Source: Megalopta genalis (Eukaryota; Arthropoda; Insecta; Hymenoptera; Halictidae). Taken from it: a stretch of 64,000 bases of DNA. The stretch covers positions 1 to 64,000 of the forward strand of contig NW_027476670.1 in the NCBI RefSeq assembly GCF_051020955.1. Reading direction: 5' to 3'. Positions 38,930-53,275 of the stretch are shown here, piece by piece. The translations under genes and the position numbers were made by a program. The notes under the pieces are model-generated. The model saw only the letters and a list, made by a program, of their open reading frames with translations, was not told the DNA's origin and did no database searches. The stretch's first letter is position 1. Each line of letters begins with the position of its first letter.

Positions 38930-41338
38930 TTAGCTTAAAATCGATACGATGTAGAAGCTTTAGCTTCAAATCCATGCGAAACAAATGATTTAGCTTCAAA
39001 TCAATGCGATGTAGAAGGTTTAGCTACAAATCCATTAGAAAGAAATGATGTAGCATCAAACACGTGGGATATAAGTGATATAGCTTCACATGCAGACGAA
39101 TCAAACGAGTTAGCTTCAAAATCCATGCGACACACATCATTTAGCTTTAAATCCATGCGAAGTAGAAGGCTTAGCTTCAAATTCATGCGAAACAAATGAT
39201 TTAGGTTCAGATACTTGCTATATAACTGATATAGCTTCAAATGCAGGGGAAACAAACGAGTTAGCATAAAATCCATGCAAAACACATGATTTAGCTTCAA
39301 ATCAAAGCGATGTAGAAGGTATATCTTCAAATCCAAACGAAAGACATGATTTATCTTCAAATCAATGCGATGTTGAAGGTATAGTTTCAAATCCAAGCGC
39401 AACACATGATTTAGCTTCAAATCAATGCGATGTAGAAGGTTAAACTTCAAATCTATACGAAACAAATGATTTAGCATCAGATACTTGCGATATAACTGAT
39501 ATACCTTCAAATGCAGGGGAAACAAACGAGTTAGCATAAAATCCATGCAAAACACATGATTTAGCTTCAAATCAATGCGACGTAGACGGTTTAGCTTCAA
39601 ATCCAAGCGAAACACATGATTTAGCTTCAAATCAATGCGATGTAGAAGGTTTAGCTTCAAATCCATGCGAAACAAATGATTTAGCTTCAAATCAATGCGA
39701 TGTAGAAGGTTTAGCTATAAATCCATGCGAAACAAATGATTTAGGTTCAGATGCTTGCGATATAAGTGATGTAGCGTCAAATGCAGACGAATCAAACTAG
39801 TTAGCTTAAAAATCCATGCGGTACACATCATTTAGCTTCAAATCGATACGATGTGTAAGGTTTAGCTTCAAATCCATGCGAAACAAATGATTTAGCATCA
39901 GATACTTGCGATATAACTGATATACCTTCAAATGCAGGGGAAACAAACGAGTTAGCATAAAATCCATGCAAAACACATGATTTAGCTTCAAATCAAAGCG
40001 ATGTAGAAGGTATAGAATCAAGTCCAAGCGAAATACGTGATTTAGCTTCAAATCAATGCGATGTAGAAGGTTTAGCTTCAAATCCATGCGACACAAATGA
40101 TTTAGCTTCAAACACTTGTGATATAAGTGTTATACCATCAAATGCAGGTGAAACAAACGAGTAAGCATCAAATCCATGCAAAACACATGATTTAGCTGCA
40201 AATCAAAGCGATGTAAAAGGTTTAGATTCAAATCCAAGCGAATCATATGATTTAGCTTCAAATCAATGCGATGTAGAAGGTTTAGCTTCAAATCCATGCG
40301 ATACAAATGATTTAGCTTCAAACACTTGTGATATAGCTGATATAGCTGCAAATGCAGACGAATCAAACAGGGTAGCTTCAAAATCCATGCGATACATATC
40401 ATTTAGCTTCAAATCGATACGATGTAGAAGGTTTAGCTACAAATCCATGCGAAACAAATGATTTAGCATCAAACACTTGGGGTATAGGTGATATAGCTTC
40501 AAATGCAGACGAATCAAACGAGTTAGCTTCAAAATCCATGCGATACACATCATTTATCTTTAAATCTATGCGAAATAGAAGGCTTAGCTTCAGGTCCATG
40601 CGAAACAAATGATTAGGGTTCACATACTTGCGATATAAGCGATATAGCTTCAAATGCAGGCGAAACAAACGAAGTAGCTTCAAATCCAAACGAAACACAT
40701 GCTTTAGCTTCAAATCAACGCGAAGTAGAAGGCTTAGCTTCAAATCCATGCAAAACAAATGATTCAGCTTCAAATCAATACGATGTAGAAGGTTTAGCTT
40801 AAAATCCATGCGATACAAATGATTTAGCATCAAACACTTGGGATATAAGTGATATAGCTTCAAATGCAGACGAATCAAACGAGTTAGCTTCAAAATCCTT
40901 GCGATACACATCATTTAGCTTTAAATCCATGCGAAATAGAAGGCTTAGCTTCAAATCCATGCAAAACAAATGATTCAGCTTCAAATCAATACGATGTAGA
41001 AGGTTTAGCTTCAAATCCATGCGAAACAAATGATTTAGTTTCAGATGCTTGCGATATAAGTGATGTAGCATCAAATGCAGACGAATCAAACGAGTTAGCT
41101 TCAAAATCCATGCGGTACACATTATTTAGTTTCAAAACAATGCGATGTAGAAGGTTTAGCTTCAAATCCATACGAAACTAATGATTTAGCTTCAGATACT
41201 TGCGATATAAGTGATATAGCATCAAATGCTGGCGAAACGACCGAGTTAGCTGCAAATCCATGCGAAACACATGATTTAGCTGCAAATAAATGCGATGTAG
41301 AAGGTTTAGCTTCAAATCCATGCGAAACAAATGATTTA
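37950..41338 (+). repeat. 3.36-kb tandem duplication, left copy
   Basis: This copy matches 41308-44697 at an offset of 3,358 bp, becoming 3,359 bp after an extra A near 42908. Shared events include a fusion of two units (CCATGCGAGTTAGCATAAAA near 38622 and 41981) that removes part of a higher-order unit, and GGTACACATCATTTAGC runs. The right half is rich in 31-bp units. No gene is supported. Confidence 0.92.
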
Positions 41339-44300
41339 GCATCAGATACTGGCGATATAACTGATATAGCTTCAGATGCAGGGGAAACAAACGAGTTAGC
41401 ATCAAATCCATGCAAAACACATGATTTAGCTTCAAATCAATGCGATGTAGAAGGATTAGCTTCAAATCCATGCGAAACAAATGATTTAGCAGCAGATACT
41501 TGCGATATAACTGATATAGCTTCAAATGCAGGGGGAACAAACGAGTTAGCATCAAATCCATGCAAAACACATGATTTTGCTTCAAATCAATGCGATGTAG
41601 AAAGTTTAGCTTCAAATCCATGCGAAACAAATGATTTAGCTTCAAATCAATGCGATGTAGAAGGTTTAGCTTCAAATCCATGCGAAACAAATGATTTAGC
41701 TTCAAACACTTGCGATATAAGTGATATAGCATCAAATGCAGGCGAAACGAACGAGTTAGCTTCACATCCATGCGAAACAAATGATTTAGCTTCAAATCAA
41801 TGCGATGTAGAAGGTTAAACTTCAAATCTATACGAAACAAATGATTTAGCTTCAGATACTTGCGATATAAGTGATATAGCATCAAATGCAGGCGAAACGA
41901 CCGAGTTAGCTTCAAATCCATGCGAAACACATGATTTAGCAGCAAATCAATGCGATGTAGAAGGTTTAGCTTCAAATCCATGCGAGTTAGCATAAAATCC
42001 ATGCAAAACACATGATTTAGCTTCAAATCAAAGCGATGTAGAAGGTATATCTTCAAATCCAAACGAAACACATGACTTATCTTCAAATCAATACGATGTT
42101 GAAGGTATAGATTCAAATCCAAGCGCAACACATGATTTAGCTTCAAATCAATGCGATGTAGAAGGTTAAACTTCAAATCTATACGAAACAAATGATTTAG
42201 CATCAGATACTTGCGATATAACTGATATAGCTTCAAATGCAGACGAATCAAATGGGATAGCTTCAAAATCCATGCGATACATATCATTTAGCTTAAAATC
42301 GATACGATGTAGAAGCTTTAGCTTCAAATCCATGCGAAACAAATGATTTAGCTTCAAATCAATGCGATGTAGAAGGTTTAGCTACAAATCCATTAGAAAG
42401 AAATGATGTAGCATCAAACACGTGGGATATAAGTGATATAGCTTCACATGCAGACGAATCAAACGAGTTAGCTTCAAAATCCATGCGACACACATCATTT
42501 AGCTTTAAATCCATGCGAAGTAGAAGGCTTAGCTTCAAATTCATGCGAAACAAATGATTTAGGTTCAGATACTTGCTATATAACTGATATAGCTTCAAAT
42601 GCAGGGGAAACAAACGAATTAGCATAAAATCCATGCAAAACACATGATTTAGCTTCAAATCAAAGCGATGTAGAAGGTATATCTTCAAATCCAAACGAAA
42701 GACATGATTTATCTTCAAATCAATGCGATGTTGAAGGTATAGTTTCAAATCCAAGCGCAACACATGATTTAGCTTCAAATCAATGCGATGTAGAAGGTTA
42801 AACTTCAAATCTATACGAAACAAATGATTTAGCATCAGATACTTGCGATATAACTGATATACCTTCAAATGCAGGGGAAACAAACGAGTTAGCATAAAAT
42901 CCATGCAAAAACACATGATTTAGCTTCAAATCAATGCGACGTAGACGGTTTAGCTTCAAATCCAAGCGAAACACATGATTTAGCTTCAAATCAATGCGAT
43001 GTAGAAGGTTTAGCTTCAAATCCATGCGAAACAAATGATTTAGCTTCAAATCAATGCGATGTAGAAGGTTTAGCTATAAATCCATGCGAAACAAATGATT
43101 TAGGTTCAGATGCTTGCGATATAAGTGATGTAGCGTCAAATGCAGACGAATCAAACTAGTTAGCTTAAAAATCCATGCGGTACACATCATTTAGCTTCAA
43201 ATCGATACGATGTGTAAGGTTTAGCTTCAAATCCATGCGAAACAAATGATTTAGCATCAGATACTTGCGATATAACTGATATACCTTCAAATGCAGGGGA
43301 AACAAACGAGTTAGCATAAAATCCATGCAAAACACATGATTTAGCTTCAAATCAAAGCGATGTAGAAGGTATAGAATCAAGTCCAAGCGAAATACGTGAT
43401 TTAGCTTCAAATCAATGCGATGTAGAAGGTTTAGCTTCAAATCCATGCGACACAAATGATTTAGCTTCAAACACTTGTGATATAAGTGTTATACCATCAA
43501 ATGCAGGTGAAACAAACGAGTAAGCATCAAATCCATGCAAAACACATGATTTAGCTGCAAATCAAAGCGATGTAAAAGGTTTAGATTCAAATCCAAGCGA
43601 ATCATATGATTTAGCTTCAAATCAATGCGATGTAGAAGGTTTAGCTTCAAATCCATGCGATACAAATGATTTAGCTTCAAACACTTGTGATATAGCTGAT
43701 ATAGCTGCAAATGCAGACGAATCAAACAGGGTAGCTTCAAAATCCATGCGATACATATCATTTAGCTTCAAATCGATACGATGTAGAAGGTTTAGCTACA
43801 AATCCATGCGAAACAAATGATTTAGCATCAAACACTTGGGGTATAGGTGATATAGCTTCAAATGCAGACGAATCAAACGAGTTAGCTTCAAAATCCATGC
43901 GATACACATCATTTATCTTTAAATCTATGCGAAATAGAAGGCTTAGCTTCAGGTCCATGCGAAACAAATGATTAGGGTTCACATACTTGCGATATAAGCG
44001 ATATAGCTTCAAATGCAGGCGAAACAAACGAAGTAGCTTCAAATCCAAACGAAACACATGCTTTAGCTTCAAATCAACGCGAAGTAGAAGGCTTAGCTTC
44101 AAATCCATGCAAAACAAATGATTCAGCTTCAAATCAATACGATGTAGAAGGTTTAGCTTAAAATCCATGCGATACAAATGATTTAGCATCAAACACTTGG
44201 GATATAAGTGATATAGCTTCAAATGCAGACGAATCAAACGAGTTAGCTTCAAAATCCTTGCGATACACATCATTTAGCTTTAAATCCATGCGAAATAGAA

Positions 44301-44697
44301 GGCTTAGCTTCAAATCCATGCAAAACAAATGATTCAGCTTCAAATCAATACGATGTAGAAGGTTTAGCTTCAAATCCATGCGAAACAAATGATTTAGTTT
44401 CAGATGCTTGCGATATAAGTGATGTAGCATCAAATGCAGACGAATCAAACGAGTTAGCTTCAAAATCCATGCGGTACACATTATTTAGTTTCAAAACAAT
44501 GCGATGTAGAAGGTTTAGCTTCAAATCCATACGAAACTAATGATTTAGCTTCAGATACTTGCGATATAAGTGATATAGCATCAAATGCTGGCGAAACGAC
44601 CGAGTTAGCTGCAAATCCATGCGAAACACATGATTTAGCTGCAAATAAATGCGATGTAGAAGGTTTAGCTTCAAATCCATGCGAAACAAATGATATA
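41339..44697 (+). repeat. 3.36-kb tandem duplication, right copy
   Basis: Second copy, with very few differences seen: ACGAATTAGC near 42616 against ACGAGTTAGC, and one extra A at AAAAACACATG near 42908. It parts from the left copy near 44690, where it reads ATGATATAGCATCAGG. So few changes over 3.3 kb point to a young duplication, or to a duplicated contig end in the assembly. Confidence 0.92.
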
Positions 44698-47600
44698 GCA
44701 TCAGGTACTTGCGATATAAGTGATATAGCTTCAAATGCAGGAGAAACAAACGAGTTAGCATCAAATCCATGCAAAACAAATGATTTAGCTTCAAATAAAT
44801 GCGATGTGGAAGGTTTAGCTTCAAATCCATGCGAAACAAATGATTTACTTTCAAATACTTGCGATATAAATGAAACAGCTTCAAATCAATGCGATGTAGA
44901 AGGTTTAGCTTCAAATCCATGCGAAACACATGATTTAGCTTCAAATCCATGCAAAACACATGATTTAGCTTTAAATCAATGCGTAGTAGAACGCTTATCT
45001 TCAAATCCATGCGAAACAAATCATTCAGCTTCAGATACTTGCGATATAAGTGATATAACTTCAAATGCAGACGAAACAAACGTGCTAGCTTCAACTCCAT
45101 ACGAAACACATTATTTAGCTTCAAAACAATGCGATGTGGAAGGCTTAGCTTCAAATCCAAGCGAAACAAATGATTTAGCTTCAGATACTTGCGATATAAG
45201 TGATATAGCATCAAATGCAGGCGAAACGAACGAGTTAGCATGAAATCCAAGCAAAACACATGATTTATCTTCAAATCAATGCGATGTAGAAGGTTTAGCT
45301 TCAAATCCAAGCGAAACACATGATTTAACTTCAAATCAATGTGATGTAGAAGGTTTAGCGTCAAATCCATGCGAAACAAATGATTTAGGAACAAACACAT
45401 GGGATATAAGTGATATAGCTTCAAATGCAGACGAATCAAACGACTTAGCTTCAAAATCCATGCGATTCACATCATTTAGCTTTCAATCCGTGCGAAATAG
45501 AAGGCTTAGCTTCAAATCCATGCAAAACAAATGTTTCTGCTTCAAATCAATACGATGTAGAAGGTTTAGCTTCAAATCCATGCGAAACAAATGATTTAGC
45601 TTCAGATACTAGCGATAGAAGTGATATAGCATCGAATGCAGGCGAAACGAACGAGTTAGCTTCAAATCCATGCAGAACACATGATTTAGCTTTAAATCCA
45701 TGCGAAGTAGAAGGCTTAGCTTCAAATCCATGCGAAACAAATGATTTAGGTTCAGATGCTTGCGATATAACTGATATAGATTCAAATGCAGGGGAAACAA
45801 ACGAGTTAGCATAAAATCCATGCAAAACACATGATTTAGCTTCAAATCAAAGCGATGTAGAAGGTATAGAATCAAGTCCAAGCGAAATACATGATTTAGC
45901 TTCAAATCAATGCGATGTAGAAGGTTTAGCTTCAAATCCATGCGACACAAATGATTTAGCTTCAAACACTTGTGATATAAGTGTTATACCATCAAATGCA
46001 GGTGAAACAAACGAGTAAGCATCAAATCCATGCAAAGCACATGATTTAGCTGCAAATCAAAGCGATGTAAAAGGTTTAGATTCAAATCCAAGCGAATCAC
46101 ATGATTTAGCTTCAAATCAATGCGATGTAGAAGGTTTAGCTTCAAATCCATGCGATACAAATGATTTAGCTTCAAACACTTGTGATATAGGTGATATAGC
46201 TGCAAATGCAGACGAATCAAACAGGGTAGCTTCAAAATCCATGCGATACATATCATTTAGTTTCAAATCGATACGATGTAGAAGGTTTAGCTACAAATCC
46301 ATGCGAAACAAATGATTTAGCATCAAACACTTGGGGTATAGGTGATATAGCTTCAAATGCAGACGAATCAAACGAGTTAGCTTCAAAATCCATGCCTTAC
46401 ACATCATTTATCTTTAAATCTATGCGAAATAGAAGGCTTAGCTTCAAATCCATGCGAAACAAATGATTAGGGTTCACATACTTGCGATATAAGCGATATA
46501 ACTTCAAATGCAGGCGAAACGAACGGGTTAGCTTCAAATACAAGCGAAACACATGATTTAGCTTCAAATGCTTGCGATGTAAGTGATATAGCTTCAAATG
46601 CAGGCGAACAAAAGAGTTAGCTTCAAATCCATGCGAAACACATGATTTAGCTTTAAATCCATGCGAAACCAATGGATTACCTACAGATACTTGCGATGTA
46701 AATGATATAGCTTCAAATGCGGGCGAAACGAACGCGTTAGCTTCAAATCCATACGAAACAGATGATTTAGATTCAAATCAATGTGAAGTAGAAGGAATAT
46801 CTTCAAATACATGCTACACAAATGATTTAGCTTCAAATCAATGCGAAGTAGAAGGCTTAGCTTCAAATTCATGCGAAACAAATGATTTAGGTTCAGATAC
46901 TTGCGATATAAGTGATATAGATTCAAATGCAGGAGAAACAAACGAGTTAGCATCAATTCCATGCAAAAAACATGATTTAGTTTCAAATCAATGCGACGTA
47001 GACGGTTTAGCTTCAAATCCAAGAGAAACACATGATTTAGCTTCAAATCAATGCGATGTAGAAGGTTTAGCTTCAAATCAATGCGAAACAAATGATTTAG
47101 CTTCAAACACTAGTGATATAAGTGATATAGCTTCAAATGCAGACGAATCAAACGAGTTAGCTTCAAAATCCATGCGATACACATCATTTATCTTTAAATC
47201 TATGCGAAATAGAAGGCTTAGATTCAAATCCATGCGAAACAAATGATTAGGGTTCAGATGCTTGCGATATAAGTGATGTAGCATCAAATGCAGACGAATC
47301 AAACGAGTTAGCTTCAAAATCCATGCGGTACACATCATTTAGCTTTAAATCCATGCGAAGTAGAAGGCTCAGCTACAAATTCATGCGAAACAAATGATTT
47401 AGGTTCAGATACTTGCGATATAAGTGATATAGCTTCAAATGCAGGAGACACAAACGAGTTAGCATCAATTCCATGCAAAAAACATGATTTAGTTTCAAAT
47501 CAATGTGACGTAGACGGTTTAGCTTCAAATCCAAGCGAAACACATGATTTAGCTTCAAATCAATGCGATGTAGAAGGTTTAGATTCAAATCCATGCGAAA

Positions 47601-47870
47601 CAAATGATTTAGCTTCAAACACTTGTGATATAAGTGATATAGCTGCAAATGCAGACGAATCAAACAGGGTAGCTTCAAAATCCATGCGATACATATCATT
47701 TAGCTTCAAATCGATACGATGTGGAAGGTTTAGCTTCAAATCCATGCGAAACAAATGATTTAGCATCAGATACTTGCGATATAACTGATATACCTTCAAA
47801 TGCAGGGGAAACAAACGAGTTAGCATAAAATCCATGCAAAACACATGATTTAGCTTCAAATCAATGCGAT
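44698..47870 (+). repeat. Higher-order repeats rich in 31-bp units, related to 40 and 57 kb
   Basis: The part 45.8-46.4 kb aligns with 40.0-40.5 and 43.3-43.8 kb, sharing GAAGGTATAGAATCAAG, AAGTGTTATACCATC and GTAAAAGGTTTAGATTC. The part 44.8-45.25 kb shares ATAAATGAAACAGC and ACGTGCTAGCTTCAAC with 57.4-57.8 kb. Register slips of one base are frequent, mostly from TTCAAAATCCATGCG units. No gene is supported. Confidence 0.82.
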
Positions 47871-48650
47871 ATAGGAGGTTTCGCTTCAAATCCATGCGAA
47901 ACAAATGATTTAGCCTCAGATACTTGCGATATATATGAAATAGCTTCAAATGCAGGGGAGACAAACGAGTTAGCATCAAATCCATGCAAAACACATGATT
48001 TAACTTCAAATCAGAGCGATGTAATGGGTATAGCTTCAAGTCCAAGCGAAATACATGATTTAGCTTCAAATCAATGCGATGTAGAAGGTTTAGCTTCAAA
48101 TCCATGCGATGTAGAAGGTTTAGCTTCAAATCCATGCGACACAAATGATTTAGCTTCAAACACTTGTGATATAAGTGATATAGCATGAAATGCAGGCGAA
48201 ACGAACGAGTGACTTTCAAATCCATGCGATACATATCATTTAGCTTCAAATCAATACGATGTAGGAGGTTTCGCTTCAAATCCATGCGAAACAAATGATT
48301 TAGCCTCAGATACTTGCGATATATATGAAATAGCTTCAAATGCAGGGGAGACAAACGAGTTAGCATCAAATCCATGCAAAACACATGATTTAACTTCAAA
48401 TCAGAGCGATGTAATGGGTATAGCTTCAAGTCCAAGCGAAATACATGATTTAGCTTCAAATCAATGCGATGTAGAAGGTTTAGCTTCAAATCCATGCGAT
48501 GTAGAAGGTTTAGCTTCAAATCCATGCGACACAAATGATTTAGCTTCAAACACTTGTGATATAAGTGATATAGCATGAAATGCAGGCGAAACGAACGAGT
48601 GATTTTCAAATCCATGCGATACATATCATTTAGCTTCAAATCAATACGAT
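47871..48650 (+). repeat. 390-bp tandem duplication (47871-48260 and 48261-48650)
   Basis: TAGGAGGTTTCGCTTC repeats at an offset of exactly 390 bp, 13 monomers. Both copies carry ATATATGAAATAGC, CAGAGCGATGTAATGGG, a doubled unit CCATGCGATGTAGAAGG, and GCATGAAATGCAGGCG. They differ by single bases, such as GTGACTTTC near 48210 and GTGATTTTC near 48600. A length that is whole monomers but not whole 150-bp units shows that exchange can occur between different unit types. Confidence 0.9.
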
Positions 48651-51600
48651 GTAGAAGGTTTAGCTACAAATCCATGCGAAATAAATGATTTAGCATCAAA
48701 CACTTGGGGTATAGGTGATATAGCTTCAAATGCAGACGAATCAAACGAGTTAGCTTCAAAATCCATGCGATACACATCATTTATCTTTAAATCTATGCGA
48801 AATAGAAGGCTTAGATTCAAATCTATGCGAAACAAATGATTAGGGTTCACATACTTGCGATATAAGCGATATAGCTTCAAATGCAGGCGAAACAAACGAA
48901 GTAGCTTCAAATCCAAACGAAACACATGCTTTAGCTTCAAATCAACGCGGAGTAGAAGGCTTAGCTTCAAATCCATGCAAAACAAATGATTCAGCATCAA
49001 ATCAATACGATGTAGAAGGTTTAGCTTCAAATCTATGCGTAACAAATGATTTAGGTTCAGATGCTTGCGATATAAGTGATGTAGCATCAAATGCAGACGA
49101 ATCAAACGAGTTAGCTTCAAAATCCATGCGGTACACATCATTTAGCTTTAAATCCATGCGAAGTAGAAGGCTTAGCTACAAATTCAAGCGAAACAAATGA
49201 TTTAGGTTCAGATACTTGCGATATAAGTGACATAGCTTCAAATGCAGGAGACACAAACGAGTTAGCATCAATTCCATGCAAAAAACATGATTTAGTTTCA
49301 CATCAATGCGACGTAGACGGTTTAGCTTCAAATCCAAGCGAAACACATGATTTAGCTTCAAATCAATGCGATGTAGAAGGTTTAGCTTCAAATCCATGCG
49401 AAACAAATGATTTAGATTCAAATCAATGCAATGTAGAAGGTTTAGCTACAAATCAATGCGAAACAAATGATTTAGGTTCAGATGCTTGCGATATAAGTGA
49501 TGTAGCATCAAATGCAGACGACTCAAACGAGTTAGCTTAAAAATCCATGCGGTACACATCATTTAGCTTTAAATCCACGTGAAGTAGAAGGCTCAGCTTC
49601 AAATCCAAGCTAAACACATGATTTAGCTTCAAATCGATGCGATGTAGAAGGTTTAGCTTCAAATCCATGCGAAACAAATGATTTACCATCAAACACTTGT
49701 GATATAAGTGATATAGATGCAAATGCAGACGAATAAAACGGGGTAGCTTCAAAATGCAGGCGATACATATCATTTAGCTTCAAAGCGATACGATGTGGAA
49801 GGTTTAGCTTCAAATCCATGCAAAACAAATGATTTAGCATCAGATACTTGCGATATGACTGATATAGCATTAAATGCAGTGGAAACAAACGAGTTAGCAT
49901 AAAATCCATGCAAAACACATGATTTAGCTTCAAATCAATGCGATGTAGAAGGTATAGTTTCAAATCCAAGCGAAACACATGATCTAGCTTCAAATCAATG
50001 CGATGTAGAAGGTTTAGATTCGAATCCATGCGAAACAAATGATTTAGTTTTAAACACTTGTGATATAAGTGATATAGCTGCAAATGTAGACGAATCAAAC
50101 GGGATAGCTTCAAAATCCATGCGATACACATCATTTAGATTCAAATCCATGCGAAACAAATGATTAAGGTTCAGATACTTGCGATATAAGTGATATAGCT
50201 TCAAATGCAGGCGAAACTAACGAGTTACCTTCAAATCCATGCGAAACACACGATTTAGCTTCAAATCAATGCGATGTAGAAGGTTTAGCTTCAAATCCAT
50301 GCGAAACAAATGATTTAGCTTCAAATACTTGCGATATAAGTGTTATACCATCAAATGCAGGGGAAACAAACGAGTTAGCATCAAATCCATGCATAACACA
50401 TGATTTAGCTTCAAATCAATGCGACGTAGACGGTTTAGCTTCAAATCCAAGCGAAACACATGATTTAGCTTCAAATCAATGCGATGTAGAAGGTTTAGCT
50501 TCAAATCCATGCGAAACAAATGATTTAGCTTCAAACACTTGTGATATAAGTGATATAGCTGCAAATGCAGACGAATCAAACAGGGTAGCTTCAAAATCCA
50601 TGCGATACATATCATTTAGCTTCAAATCGATACGATGTGGAAAGCTTAGATTCAAATCCATGCGAAACAAATGATTAGGGTTCAGATACTTGCGATATAA
50701 ACGATATAGCTTCAAATGCAGGCGAAACAAACGAAGTAGCTTCAAATACAAACGAAACACATGCTTTAGCTTCAAATCATCGCGAAGTAGAAGGCTTAGC
50801 TTCAAATCCATGCAAAACAAATGATTCAGCTTCAAATCAATACGATGTAGAAGGTTTAGCTTCAAATCCATGCGAAACAAATGATTTAGGTTCAGATGCT
50901 TGCGATATAAGTGATGTAGCATCAAATGCAGACGAATCAAACGAGTTAGTTTCAAAATCCATGCGGTACACATCATTTAGCTTTAAATCCATGCGAAGTA
51001 GAAGGCTTAGCTACAAATTCATGCGAAACAAATGATTTAGGTTCAGATACTTGCGATATAAGTGATATAGCTTCAAATGCAGGAGACACAAACGAGTTAG
51101 CATCAATTCCATGCAAAAAACATGATTTAGTTTCAAATCAATGCGACGTAGACGGTTTAGCTTCAAATCCAAGCGAAACACATGATTTAGCTTCAAATCA
51201 ATGCGATGTAGAAGGCTTAGCTTCAAATCCATGCAAAACAAATGATTCAGCTTCAAATCAATACGATGTAGAAGGTTTAGCTTCAAATCCATGCGAAACA
51301 AATGATTTAGGTTCAGATGCTTGCGATATAAGTGATGTAGCATCAAATGCAGACGAATCAAACGAGTTAGCTTCAAAATCCATGCGGTACACATCATTTA
51401 GCTTTAAATCCATGCGAAGTAGAAGGCTTAGCTACAAATTCATGCGAAACAAATGATTTAGGTTCAGATACTTGCGATATAAGTGACATAGCTTCAAATG
51501 CAGGAGACACAAACGAGTTAGCATCAATTCCATGCAAAAAACATGATTTAGTTTCACATCAATGCGACGTAGACGGTTTAGCTTCAAATCCAAGCGAAAC

Positions 51601-52215
51601 ACATGATTTAGCTTCAAATCGATGCGATGTAGAAGGTTTAGCTTCAAATCCATGCGAAACAAATGATTTACCATCAAACACTTGTGATATAAGTGATATA
51701 GATGCAAATGCAGACGAATCAAACGGGGTAGCTTCAAAATGCAGGCGATACATATCATTTAGCTTCAAAGCGATACGATGTGGAAGGTTTAGCTTCAAAT
51801 CCATGCAAAACAAATGATTTAGCATCAGATATTTGCGATATGACTGATATAGCATCAAATGCAGTGGAAACAAACGAGTTAGCATAAAATCCATGCAAAA
51901 CACATGATTTAGCTTCAAATCAATGCGATGTAGAAGGTATAGTTTCAAATCCAAGCGAAACACATGATCTAGCTTCAAATCAATGCGATGTAGAAGGTTT
52001 AGATTCAAATCCATGCGAAACAAATGATTTAGTTTTAAACACTTGTGATATAAGTGATATAGCTGCAAATGCAGACGAATCAAACGGGATAGCTTCAAAA
52101 TCCATGCGATACACATCATTTATCTTTAAATCTATGCGAAGTAGAAGGCTTAGATTCAAATCCATGCGAAACAAATGATTAAGGTTCAGATACTTGCGAT
52201 ATAAGTGATATAGCT
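48651..52215 (+). repeat. Overlapping duplications of about 0.5 kb
   Basis: 49600-50140 matches 51585-52125 at an offset of 1,985 bp, sharing AAAATGCAGGCGATAC, GACTGATATAGCAT and GTTTTAAACACTTG. About 50770-51010 matches 51191-51431 at an offset of 421 bp (14 monomers plus one base). The remaining units are of the 31-bp-rich kind with GGTACACATCATTTAGC. No gene is supported. Confidence 0.82.
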
Positions 52216-53275
52216 TCAAATGCAGGCGAAACTAACGAGTTACCTTCAAATCCATGCGAAACACATAATTTATCTTCAAATCAATGCGATGTAGAAGGTT
52301 TAGCTTCAAATCCAAGCGAAACAAATGATTTAGCTTCAGATACTTGCGATATAAGTGATATAGCATCAAATGCAGGCGAAACGAACGAGTTAGCATGAAA
52401 TCCAAGCAAAACACATGATTTATCTTCAAATCAATGCGATGTAGAAGGTTTAGCTTCAAATCCATGCGAAACAAATGATTTGGGTTCAGATGCTTGCGAT
52501 ATAACTGATATAGATTCAAATGTAGGGGAAACAATCGAGTTAGCATCAAATCCATGCAAAACACATGATTTAGCTGCAAATCAATCCGATGTAAAAGGTT
52601 TAGCTTCAAATCCAAGCGAAACACTTGATTTAGCTTCAAATCAATGCGATGTAGAAGGTTTAGCTTCAAATCCATGCGAAACAAATGATTTAACATCAAA
52701 CACTTGGGATATAAGTGATAAAGCTTCAAATGCAGACGATTCAAACGAGTTAGCTTCAAAATCCATGCGATACACATCATTTAGCTTTAAATCCATGCGA
52801 AATAGAAGGCTTAGCTTCAAATCCATGCAAAACAAATGATTCATCTTCAAATCAATACAATGTAGAAGGTTTAGCTTCATATCCATGCGAAACAAATGAT
52901 TTAGGTTCAGATGCTTGCGATATAAGTGATGTAGCATCAAATGCAGACGAATCAAACGAGTTAGCTTCAAAACCCATGCGGTACACATCATTTAGCTTTA
53001 AATCCATGCGAAGTAGAAGGTTTAGCTTCAAATCCAAGCGAAACACATGATTTAGCATCAGATACTTGCGATATAACTGAAATAGCTTCAAATGCAGGGG
53101 AAACAAACGAGTTAGCATCAAATCCATGCAAAACACATGATTTAGCTTCAAATCAAAGCGATGTAGAAGGTATAGCTTCAAATTCAAGCGAAACACATGA
53201 TTTAGCTTCAAATCAATGCGATGTAGAAGGTTTAGATTCAAATCCATGCGAAACAAATGATTTAGCTTCAAGCAC
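52216..53275 (+). repeat. 1-kb block, copy 1 (partner 54831-55890)
   Basis: Aligns with 54831-55890 at an offset of 2,615 bp. Shared variants include GATATAACTGATATAGATTC with GTAGGGGAAAC, AATCCGATGTAAAAGG and GATAAAGCTTCAA. A third, shorter copy (about 53960-54535) lies between them at an offset of 1,744 bp. Confidence 0.85.
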
